From Desulfobulbaceae bacterium (lineage in GTDB: Bacteria > Desulfobacterota > Desulfobulbia > Desulfobulbales > Desulfocapsaceae), in the NCBI GenBank assembly GCA_030632405.1, contig DAOVUU010000077.1, forward strand, positions 1 through 8,684: a stretch of DNA of 8,684 nt. The letters are read 5' to 3'. The notes beneath the pieces are model-generated. The model was not told the origin of the DNA and did no database searches. It worked only from the letters and a program-made list of their open reading frames with translations. The position numbers were made by a program, and so were the translations under genes. How positions within the stretch are numbered: position 1 is the first letter of the stretch; each line of letters begins with the position of its first letter. This document shows, piece after piece, positions 1 to 5,776 of the stretch.

Positions 1-99
1 CTTCGTCATTGCAAATTTAATGTCATTACGACGTACTTAAGTACGCCTCATTCCAATAAATTTGCATTCCTCGAATATGAAGTTTTTTACTTAGCCATC
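1..99. repeat. Imperfect palindromic (REP/MITE-like) element, probably cut by the window edge
   Basis: The core at 32-45 (CGTACTTAAGTACG) is a perfect 14-base palindrome. The arms around it are also largely complementary: TGCAAATTTA at 10-19 faces TAAATTTGCA at 57-66, and shorter matches lie between and beyond (for example TTCG at 2-5 with CGAA at 72-75). The whole stretch 2-75 can therefore fold into one long interrupted hairpin. The right flank continues into TTTTTTACTTAGCCATC at 83-99. From memory, a similar motif flanks such palindromes in Desulfobulbaceae-type genomes, so the matching left flank may lie just outside the window. The element lies 39 bases past the clpS stop codon. It could be a dispersed extragenic palindrome, a non-autonomous mobile element, or simply a transcript-end structure. 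The inverted repeat is seen directly; that it is dispersed in the genome is inference. Confidence 0.6.
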
Positions 100-137
100 C
101 AAAATTTTACTTTTTATGAGTTTGTTCTGTTTCAGTT

Positions 138-452
138 TTATACTATTTCCAGTGAACAGCGAAGGGGAAAACCATTTTTTTCCGCAAGTTGATGGACAAT
201 GGAAATTTTGGTTTCACTGATCTCCCGAGTGTATACACCTGCTATACCTCTACCTTCGTGATGCACATTAAGCATTATTTTTGTGGCGTCAGGTGTTGAT
301 TTATTAAAAACGGTCTCCAGTATGGAAATAACGAATTCCATGCTGGTATAATCATCATTGTGGAGGAGCACCTGGTAGAGTCGCGGTTCCTTCAGTTCGA
401 TGAGTTCTTCAGTTGCTACTGAATCCTGGGGATTCTTATCGTTTTGAGTCAT
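138..452 (-). CDS. clpS: ATP-dependent Clp protease adaptor protein ClpS
   Basis: A 104-residue cytoplasmic adaptor that binds the N-domain of the ClpA unfoldase and delivers N-end-rule substrates to ClpAP for degradation. Residues 1-20 form the usual short, poorly conserved N-terminal tail, and the compact ClpS core follows. The substrate pocket signature is intact: N32-D33-D34-Y35-T36, then M38, and H64 in MLNVH. These correspond to Asn34, Asp35, Met40 and His66 of the E. coli protein. The core continues with GRGIAGVYTREISETK (about 68-83), and the C-terminus (PLRCSLEIV) matches the family ending. The length is normal. No clear Shine-Dalgarno precedes the ATG at 452, but the start fits the family. 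It lies 157 bases after holA on the same strand, so it may have its own promoter, which I could not identify. clpA, a common partner, is not in view. Confidence 0.95.
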   Translation of the reverse strand: MTQNDKNPQDSVATEELIELKEPRLYQVLLHNDDYTSMEFVISILETVFNKSTPDATKIMLNVHHEGRGIAGVYTREISETKISIVHQLAEKNGFPLRCSLEIV

Positions 453-609
453 GATACAATAGTTTTAAAATGTGCTTTTTCAGTCGGTTAGAGAAGAAAT
501 ATGTGACTTCGGGTAAATTTTCTTTATGCTTTAATGTTGGATGATAAAATACTCATTTTTAAGGCATCTTACAGTAAAAAATAATACTAAGTTGGTATAC
601 TTCAATATA

Positions 610-1998
610 TCATGAATGCATATTTTTGGGAATGGCGCGGGATCCACTTCTATTGAGCATGGTGAGAAAGAGTTCCTCCAGGACGAGCGATGCTGGGAGA
701 GGAGAACCTTTGAGACGGAATTCGGCTTGAAAGAGAAGCTCCATCCTGGATTTGAGTCCATCGGCACTGTACTCTGATGCTTTGGAAAAACTCATAAACA
801 GGGCGTATGGGTGGCCTTTCAGTAGTTCTTCCCATTCCCCTCTCTTTTTCAACTGAGGGAGATATGAGTTTTGAAATTCATTTGCATTCATTCCCTTTTT
901 CCACACAGGGGGAGCCTGTATCTGCAGAGATTTGAATATAAGGAGTTTTTTAATAAAGTTTCTCATTGTGGCAAGGATAGCTAGTCCGTGTATTCCCTGT
1001 TCCTGTAATCTGGTAAGTATTGTCAGGGTTCTTCCTGTCTGATTTTTACTGAAAGCATCCGTCAGTTCGAAAAGGGCATCTTCTCTTCTGTGGCCAATCA
1101 TTTCCTGGAGGTCATTGCGGGTGATGACATCGTGATCAGCGGCATAGAGGGCGAGTTTCTCGGTTTCAACAACAACAGCGACCGGGTGGAAACCGACTCG
1201 ATCAAAAAACATGTCAACAGCACGCGAATCAATCTTTTTGTCAAAACCCTTAAGGGTCTTCAGCATTACCTCACGCAGGATTTCTTTTTGCTCTTTCTGT
1301 GCCGCTTTCCCGGCCCCGGTTGCGACAGAGCAGTCTACCACTGTACAGTGTTTTTTAAGGTAGGTAAAAAGTCGTTGCCGTTTGTCCAGTGTCTCGGTGG
1401 TCAGAATGAGTATATTTTTGTCTGGTAAGCCCTTGTCAAAAGTTTCTATACATTTATCGACAAGATTTGTCGGGTCGGCGGCAGAAATATCGACTGTGGA
1501 TTCATTGATAAGCTTGTCTGCCCAGTCAAGGGAAGATGTGGGTTTTTCGAAGCCGAATTTAGCCTTCCACTGGGCAGCATGTATATCTGACAGTGGAGTT
1601 GCACCTTCAGTATCTACACCTGCCGCCTGCAGAACCGATTGCAGGTGTCGCTCTGCAGGCTTTAATCGTCCAGCTTCAAAAGCCTGTACGGCTTTGTCCC
1701 AGACTGTTGAAAGAACAGTTTTTGTGTGAAAAATCCTGCTGTCGGCTACGCGGTAGATCTGCAGCCCCGGGAGAAGGCTGAAACTTACAAGTCTGGCAAG
1801 AGTCTGGCCAAAGTCCTCACGCTCCCCGTCAATTGTATGCACCGCACCGGGTTTTTTTTGCAGGAGGACTTTTTGCAGCTGATCAGCCGCCTGATTACAG
1901 AGATATCGTTCACCAAAGAAGAGGTAGATCTGAGTATCCGGTTCGATCTCTTTTCTTTCCAGCAGGCTCTGCAGTTCTTTGCGTTTAATCTGTGCCAT
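610..1998 (-). CDS. holA: DNA polymerase III subunit delta (HolA), long form with an insertion
   Basis: The delta subunit of the sliding-clamp loader, which opens the beta clamp during replication. The protein is 462 residues, against roughly 330-345 for most family members. Recognisable blocks in order are: the N-terminal ATPase-like fold without a functional Walker A (IYLFFGERYLCNQAADQL, about 24-41); the FSLLPGLQIYRV segment (73-84), equivalent to the usual 'LPFF..kqlvvv' strand; ILILTTETLDKRQRLFTYLKK (196-216), equivalent to the typical 'lil..p.lDkR.kl...l'; the domain II/III region FFDRVGFHPVAVVVETEKLALYA (264-286); and the collar helices to the C-terminus, including FRLKGSP (427-433). 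The extra length lies mainly between residues 100 and 190. The start ATG lies inside the end of the upstream gene (14-base overlap) with no strong Shine-Dalgarno, which suggests translational coupling. The last residues after about 450 are polar and probably disordered. Confidence 0.9.
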   Translation of the reverse strand: MAQIKRKELQSLLERKEIEPDTQIYLFFGERYLCNQAADQLQKVLLQKKPGAVHTIDGEREDFGQTLARLVSFSLLPGLQIYRVADSRIFHTKTVLSTVWDKAVQAFEAGRLKPAERHLQSVLQAAGVDTEGATPLSDIHAAQWKAKFGFEKPTSSLDWADKLINESTVDISAADPTNLVDKCIETFDKGLPDKNILILTTETLDKRQRLFTYLKKHCTVVDCSVATGAGKAAQKEQKEILREVMLKTLKGFDKKIDSRAVDMFFDRVGFHPVAVVVETEKLALYAADHDVITRNDLQEMIGHRREDALFELTDAFSKNQTGRTLTILTRLQEQGIHGLAILATMRNFIKKLLIFKSLQIQAPPVWKKGMNANEFQNSYLPQLKKRGEWEELLKGHPYALFMSFSKASEYSADGLKSRMELLFQAEFRLKGSPLPASLVLEELFLTMLNRSGSRAIPKNMHS

Positions 1999-4447
1999 AT
2001 TGATCTGTAGCTGTGTATGTCATTTTGTGTAGAATAGCGGGGAGAGAAGCGGGTTGCAGATATTCTCCTCCCTGGTGTTGAGAAAAAATAGTACTGGTTT
2101 TTTCAGTAACATCATCCCAGGTAAGATTTTTTCGGCCGGTAGCAACTATTTCAAAGAGCGCAATGTTGTACGGGTTGTTTATCGACGCTTTACCTGTTCC
2201 TACGGTTGCAAGAATATCCACCTTATTTCTGAAAAGCTTGTTCAGTTCCCTGTATACCTTGATCCCGCCGCAGGAACCTATACTGAGGAAGCGCTGCTTC
2301 TTCCAGATTTCGCCAGAATGAAGAATTTCTGTTTTCCAGAGAGCCTCGAATGGTGCAATCAATTGCTCATATCTCCAGTAACTATGGCCCCGCTGGGCAA
2401 ACATCTCATGACCGGATAGAAGAAATTGGGCAATGAGTTCCTGTTGTATTGTCTCGTCCCGGTAGACAAAGATGGAGTGGTTGATCTCTGTCCCGTTCAG
2501 TTCCTTTTTCCAGTCGATCACTATAGGCATTTTTGTTGCTGCGCGAAAGAGCAGATTAAGGTTGTTTTCCGGCCGGTGCTGAAAAGTTGTCAGCAGCGCT
2601 GTTAATTCTTTCTTCTGCCCGGGGGACGTTTCAGCAAGTTTGTAATCCTCTGACAGTGAGGGGCGATATCCTTTTTTTATAAGTGCTCTGCAATATGAAA
2701 AAAATGAACCTATGCCGTCGTCATCACGCTGGAACACCGAGAGGCTCTGCAGAACATTGTCTCTTAACCATTCTGCAAACGGAGTTCGTGTATAGGGTTC
2801 AATATGTATTTCCCCTCTTTCCTGTATCATACCCGATATTTTTATTCTATCTTCGACAGGGAGAATTTCCCTGTGTCGACCGATATAGTGCTGTAGTATT
2901 ACCTGCAGCTGAGAGGAGAGAGTAGAGTTATCTTTTTTGATGGCAGTGAGCGTTATGTCTATCAAATAAGAACGTACTTTCGGGTCAATTAACTGCAGCA
3001 GTTTAATGAAAGTTGCGGAGAAGAGAATAAGACTGTTCTGATCATGAAAGGCGGACTCCGCAACCAGATCAATAATCTTTTTCTGTTTATCCAGTGTTTC
3101 CGGTAAAAAACCAGTGAGTTTTCCTTTATGGGCCAGGTTTGTGATAAAATTTGAGGAATAACTGTTGCCGGGATCTACTGTAAGTAAAAATGTAAGCAGA
3201 TCGTTTTGGAAAGAGGCCGCCATTCTCTGCTGCAGTACGGGGACAAGTATTTCCCTGAAAGAAGAGTCGTAAAGATCGTTTCCCTGGGCCAGGAGAACGT
3301 ATATATTGCCGCTTGTCAGCTTTCGAGCGCTTTCTTTACGTGCTCGTTCTGTGGAGAGATGAAGAATCCTGATACTCATATTTTTCTCCCCGGCAGCTAT
3401 GGCCTGATCCAATCTCTTCAGATAAATTTTTTGAGAAGTTTTGTCCAGTTGTTTGAAGAGGTGTCGAAGCTCTGCGAAAGAGAATTTTTTCAACCTGCTG
3501 TTTCCTATCTCCCTGCCGAAATCATCGGTGACATCGTGCAGATTGTTGATCTGCCAGATGAGTTTTTCGGATGCACCAGCGTAAGCTGCGAGCAATTCTG
3601 CCTTTTTCCCTTTTGGAAGGTTTAAAAAAGAGTTTTCTTGATCTTTTTCAGGCAGTATGAAAAATTTCGTCAGCCAGAAAAGTGCCGATTCTGGAGTGGT
3701 TTCCGGACCAAGAAAAATGGATCGGCTGCTCCAGCTGTCTCCGAAAGAGAGCCTATGTATCTCCCCCAATCCTCTAAGGGTTGTTGGTTCGTCTATTCCT
3801 GCAATTTGACAGAATCGTTCAGCCGCCCAGTTTTGACCATTGGTCAGGGTGGCGAGGATGGCAAGACCTGTTGACAGCCCGGAGTAGGAAATTCCGTTAA
3901 CTTCAAGGAGTGCTTTTGATGCCCATTTTCCTGCTTCCCCAAGTTGCTTCACCTGATCGATTATGGGGAAGAGGAGGGCAGCTGTGGGTACCGAAATTTC
4001 CGGCAGGCTGCCGAGTACACTGTTTGTGACAAAAGTTGTAGACTGAAGTTTTTCTAAAAGATGCCAGGTTGAGGCCGCGTCAGCCTCCGGCTGTGTACTG
4101 AAATATTCGATCAGGGAGGCTGTTTTATACTGTATTTCAGCCTCCTGCAGTCGCAGCAGAGCGGATTGAGCTTCGGCAATGGTGATGGAGGGAAGGGTGC
4201 AGAACGCTCTGAAGACCAGAAGATTGGTGTATGAGAGTGAACGTATTTTTTGCTCCCATTTTTCTTGGTGCTTTGTATCTTCTTGTGTAATGGTTTTGTA
4301 GAGTACTATTGTTTTATCGTATGGTGCATCTTCGATTGAACATTTACCAATAGTATAATTTGTTAATATCAGAAAGAATACCAACAAGCCAGAGAACAAA
4401 CTTGTCGTCAAGAGTGTCAAATGACTTTTAAAAAGATTGGGTTTCAT
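1985..4447 (-). CDS. Large membrane-anchored protein of unknown function with a C-terminal His/Cys (caspase-like?) region
   Basis: I do not recognise a named family for this 820-residue protein. Residues 1-8 carry lysines and are followed by a hydrophobic stretch at about 9-31 (LTLLTTSLFSGLLVFFLILTN), a signal anchor or signal peptide. The rest would be periplasmic by the positive-inside rule. Cys36 is preceded by Lys, so there is no lipobox. Residues about 60-640 look almost wholly alpha-helical, with many Leu/Ala-rich amphipathic segments that suggest a helical-repeat or solenoid body. The C-terminal region (about 655-785) has RGHSY (His688) and GSCGG (Cys726) in a caspase-like arrangement. 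The ATG at 4447 is preferred over a TTG extension to 4552: the extension adds 35 low-complexity residues, overlaps the regulator gene, and hides the membrane segment. No good Shine-Dalgarno is seen. It starts 40 bases after the RpiR-family gene and overlaps holA by 14 bases, so it is probably co-transcribed with holA. GC content and codon use look like its neighbours. Confidence 0.85.
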   Translation of the reverse strand: MKPNLFKSHLTLLTTSLFSGLLVFFLILTNYTIGKCSIEDAPYDKTIVLYKTITQEDTKHQEKWEQKIRSLSYTNLLVFRAFCTLPSITIAEAQSALLRLQEAEIQYKTASLIEYFSTQPEADAASTWHLLEKLQSTTFVTNSVLGSLPEISVPTAALLFPIIDQVKQLGEAGKWASKALLEVNGISYSGLSTGLAILATLTNGQNWAAERFCQIAGIDEPTTLRGLGEIHRLSFGDSWSSRSIFLGPETTPESALFWLTKFFILPEKDQENSFLNLPKGKKAELLAAYAGASEKLIWQINNLHDVTDDFGREIGNSRLKKFSFAELRHLFKQLDKTSQKIYLKRLDQAIAAGEKNMSIRILHLSTERARKESARKLTSGNIYVLLAQGNDLYDSSFREILVPVLQQRMAASFQNDLLTFLLTVDPGNSYSSNFITNLAHKGKLTGFLPETLDKQKKIIDLVAESAFHDQNSLILFSATFIKLLQLIDPKVRSYLIDITLTAIKKDNSTLSSQLQVILQHYIGRHREILPVEDRIKISGMIQERGEIHIEPYTRTPFAEWLRDNVLQSLSVFQRDDDGIGSFFSYCRALIKKGYRPSLSEDYKLAETSPGQKKELTALLTTFQHRPENNLNLLFRAATKMPIVIDWKKELNGTEINHSIFVYRDETIQQELIAQFLLSGHEMFAQRGHSYWRYEQLIAPFEALWKTEILHSGEIWKKQRFLSIGSCGGIKVYRELNKLFRNKVDILATVGTGKASINNPYNIALFEIVATGRKNLTWDDVTEKTSTIFSQHQGGEYLQPASLPAILHKMTYTATDQYGTD
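2093..2485 (-). other. Putative caspase-like (clan CD) His/Cys domain within the 820-residue protein
   Basis: This covers residues about 655-785 of the protein encoded at 4447-1985. A hydrophobic strand-like stretch (HSIFVYRD, 657-664) is followed by EMFAQRGHSYW (681-691) holding His688. Then comes a helix-like segment, the strand RFLSIGSCGG (719-728) holding Cys726, and a further strand and turn, VDILATVGTGKASINNPY (743-760). Clan CD peptidases (caspases, gingipains, clostripain, separase) place the catalytic His at the end of one strand, and the Cys after the next hydrophobic strand, often preceded by Gly or Ser. From memory, the combination 'RGHSY...FLGSCGGY...iStkqiGt..vNdP' occurs at the C-terminus of some uncharacterised bacterial proteins. 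That memory is unverified. The two motifs are seen directly; peptidase activity is inference. Confidence 0.45.
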
Positions 4448-4487
4448 TATAAAAATACGGTTGATTGTATTGGAGTTGTTTTTGTGA

Positions 4488-5375
4488 CTATTCAGGTTTG
4501 TCCGGGGGAATAGTGGATGAAAAAACGGAGAGCTTTTTAAAAAAAATATCAAAGGATTGGAAACGGTTGAAAACCTGGGGATCCAATAATGGAGTCATGG
4601 CCGATATCAAAGTCTCCAAGAGCAAAAAAGTGGCGCAACGGCTGTTAAACATCAGCGGAGTGTCTGATCGAGTGACCATTTGAATATCTACAATATCGGC
4701 CACCGGGTTCACCTCTCGATCTGATAATAATATCACTTTACAGCCCTTTTGTTTGAACCAGTGAACAATATTTTCTGTGACCGCTGAGAACCGATAGTGT
4801 GTTATTGCGAAGAGGACATCTTCACTCGAAACATCCGCCAAACGGTGGGCTAGCGTTGAAATATTGCAATCAATGAACTTGGCATCCTCTCTTAAATAAC
4901 AGACCAGCAGGTAAAAATAGTTTGCTAGTGCCTGAGAAGTCGCAGCTCCTGTTATATATAGTTTACCAGGACATTTAGCCAGAATCTCTGCTGCAGCATC
5001 AAATTGTTTTTTATCTAAACGGGCATATGTTTCGTTGAAATTTTCAATTGCAAAAGAAATATGTTGACGAAAAAAATCGGTGTCGGCCGAGGTAACTGTG
5101 TCCTTTTTCTGTAAATACTGCTCAATAGGAGTTTCTAAACGGGTAACAACATCACGGCGAACTGAACTCATAAACCCAAGAAATCCGTCATATCCAAGTT
5201 TCTTTATGAATCGTCCAACAGTAGCCTTACCAACATCTGCTTTTTCACTTATTGAGACAATAGTTTCAAAAGCGGTTAAAGGGTAATTTTTCTCAAGGTA
5301 ATTTGCTATTTTGGCTTCACTTCTGGTGAGTTTTCCCAGATTTCTAATTCGATAAAGTAAATTATCACTCTCCAT
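4488..5375 (-). CDS. MurR/RpiR-family transcriptional regulator (HTH plus SIS domain)
   Basis: A 295-residue DNA-binding regulator. The N-terminal RpiR-type helix-turn-helix domain covers about 1-77. It contains LTRSEAKIANYLEKNY (16-31), the helix pair IVSISEKADVGKATVGRFIKKLGYDGF (39-65), and the typical following 'F...vrrdv'. The C-terminal SIS (sugar isomerase) effector domain covers about 125-265, with KLYITGAATSQALANYF (138-154) and VLFAITHYRFSAVTENIVHWFKQKGCKVILLSD (187-219). SIS domains usually bind phosphosugars, and RpiR-type proteins act as repressors or activators of sugar, amino-sugar and some peptide-importer operons. The start ATG at 5375 has a GAGG Shine-Dalgarno (5385-5388) nine bases upstream. 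It is divergent from the ABC importer starting at 5777 and is the natural candidate for its regulator. The ligand cannot be read from sequence. It runs on, 40 bases apart, into the large unknown gene. Confidence 0.92.
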   Translation of the reverse strand: MESDNLLYRIRNLGKLTRSEAKIANYLEKNYPLTAFETIVSISEKADVGKATVGRFIKKLGYDGFLGFMSSVRRDVVTRLETPIEQYLQKKDTVTSADTDFFRQHISFAIENFNETYARLDKKQFDAAAEILAKCPGKLYITGAATSQALANYFYLLVCYLREDAKFIDCNISTLAHRLADVSSEDVLFAITHYRFSAVTENIVHWFKQKGCKVILLSDREVNPVADIVDIQMVTRSDTPLMFNSRCATFLLLETLISAMTPLLDPQVFNRFQSFDIFFKKLSVFSSTIPPDKPE

Positions 5376-5452
5376 ACCTAAAAACCTCTTTTGATAATCA
5401 ATATTTTGTAATTGGAAAGGAGCTGCCTACGTATGAGATACCGTTAAATCCC

Positions 5453-5477
5453 AAAATTGCGCAGAAATGGCAATTTT
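5453..5477. repeat. 8-bp perfect inverted repeat, possible regulator site
   Basis: AAAATTGC (5453-5460) and GCAATTTT (5470-5477) are exact reverse complements separated by 9 bases. The right arm runs into a T tract. It lies on the regulator side of the intergenic region, about 80 bases upstream of the regulator start. It may be an operator, possibly autoregulatory. In such AT-rich DNA an 8-bp match is not rare, so the call is weak. Confidence 0.3.
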
Positions 5478-5605
5478 TTTCCAAATTTATCTTATTGCGA
5501 GTTTTTTTTCCATTTTTAATTCAATACTCACTCAATTAACAATATACCCACATATGAGTACAAAGTTTCTTCATTCAGCTCAGGATAAATCTGCGTGTTT
5601 TTTCC

Positions 5606-5634
5606 TTGACAACAAATAAATAAACTTGAATAGT
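5606..5634 (+). promoter_or_regulatory. Sigma-70-like promoter for the ABC importer operon
   Basis: A perfect -35 box TTGACA (5606-5611) is followed, after the optimal 17-base spacer, by AATAGT (5629-5634), a 4/6 match to TATAAT. Transcription would start near 5641, about 135 bases before the binding-protein ATG. The weak -10 with a consensus -35 suits a promoter that is regulated. The boxes are seen directly; function is inferred. Confidence 0.55.
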
Positions 5635-5648
5635 GGGATTTAATTCCC
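5635..5648. promoter_or_regulatory. Candidate operator palindrome at the importer promoter
   Basis: GGGATTTAATTCCC is symmetric except for one mismatched pair. It abuts the candidate -10 box and spans the likely transcription start, where a bound repressor would block RNA polymerase. The adjacent RpiR-family protein is the obvious candidate binder, although this sequence is not a known RpiR consensus that I can cite. Confidence 0.4.
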
Positions 5649-5670
5649 GTTTAATATTTATTACGGGAAT
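5643..5670 (+). repeat. Inverted repeat / leader hairpin ATTCCCGT-12-ACGGGAAT
   Basis: The exact 8-bp arms ATTCCCGT (5643-5650) and ACGGGAAT (5663-5670) enclose a 12-base AT-only spacer. The left arm shares its TTCCC with the palindrome at 5635-5648, so GGGA-type half-sites occur three times in 36 bases (once as GGGAT, once inverted, once as GGGAAT). This could be a double operator or a hairpin at the 5' end of the importer mRNA. Confidence 0.4.
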
Positions 5671-5766
5671 CCAACCTCTTGTTAAGGTGGTTATAAGATC
5701 TTTTGCATTATGGAGAGAGAGACAAGGAATTTTCAGGGGAAAAATCACTAACAATCTCAACAGAAA

Positions 5767-5771
5767 AGGAG
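5767..5771 (+). promoter_or_regulatory. Shine-Dalgarno deciding the start of the binding-protein gene
   Basis: AGGAG lies five bases before ATG 5777. The reading frame stays open upstream to a GTG at 5633, but only the 5777 start has a ribosome binding site and puts a clean signal peptide at the N-terminus. Confidence 0.8.
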
Positions 5772-5776
5772 AAGCC

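Larger units (their letters stand above)
5376..5776. other. Divergent regulatory region between the RpiR-family gene and the ABC importer
   Basis: This is 401 bases without a credible gene and very AT-rich. It holds the regulator's Shine-Dalgarno (5385-5388) and an inverted repeat at 5453-5477. It also has two near-identical T-tract direct repeats at 5474-5489 and 5503-5518, and a promoter at 5606-5634 facing the importer. A near-palindrome lies at 5635-5648, an 8-bp hairpin at 5643-5670, and the importer's Shine-Dalgarno at 5767-5771. From the likely start near 5641, the importer mRNA leader would be about 135 bases. I could not find a convincing promoter for the regulator gene on the minus strand. 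Confidence 0.7.

Noticed and set aside
453..609. Terminator or promoter between holA and clpS
   Set aside because: I found only weak -35/-10 matches and a short AT-only inverted repeat, so nothing here is strong enough to report as a feature.
1090..2010. Several plus-strand reading frames opposite holA
   Set aside because: They are antisense shadows of holA. None has a recognisable domain, whereas the minus frame matches the delta subunit throughout.
4337..4348. Lipoprotein signal at Cys36 of the large unknown protein
   Set aside because: The residues before it (TIGK) break the lipobox, because Lys occupies the -1 position.
4445..4450. TATAAT on the minus strand at the start of the large unknown gene
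   Set aside because: It overlaps the ATG itself and has no -35 at the right distance, so transcription would begin inside the gene.
4448..4552. Upstream extension of the 820-residue protein to a TTG at 4552
   Set aside because: It would overlap the regulator gene, add a low-complexity N-terminus, and push the membrane segment to residue 45. ATG 4447 gives a normal signal-anchor start.
5453..5480. Intrinsic terminator (stem followed by T run) on the plus strand
   Set aside because: The stem is AT-rich and no plus-strand gene lies upstream to terminate.
5633..5776. Upstream extension of the binding protein to a GTG at 5633
   Set aside because: It starts upstream of the inferred transcription start, has no ribosome site, and puts the signal peptide inside the chain. 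ATG 5777 has AGGAG and a proper signal peptide.
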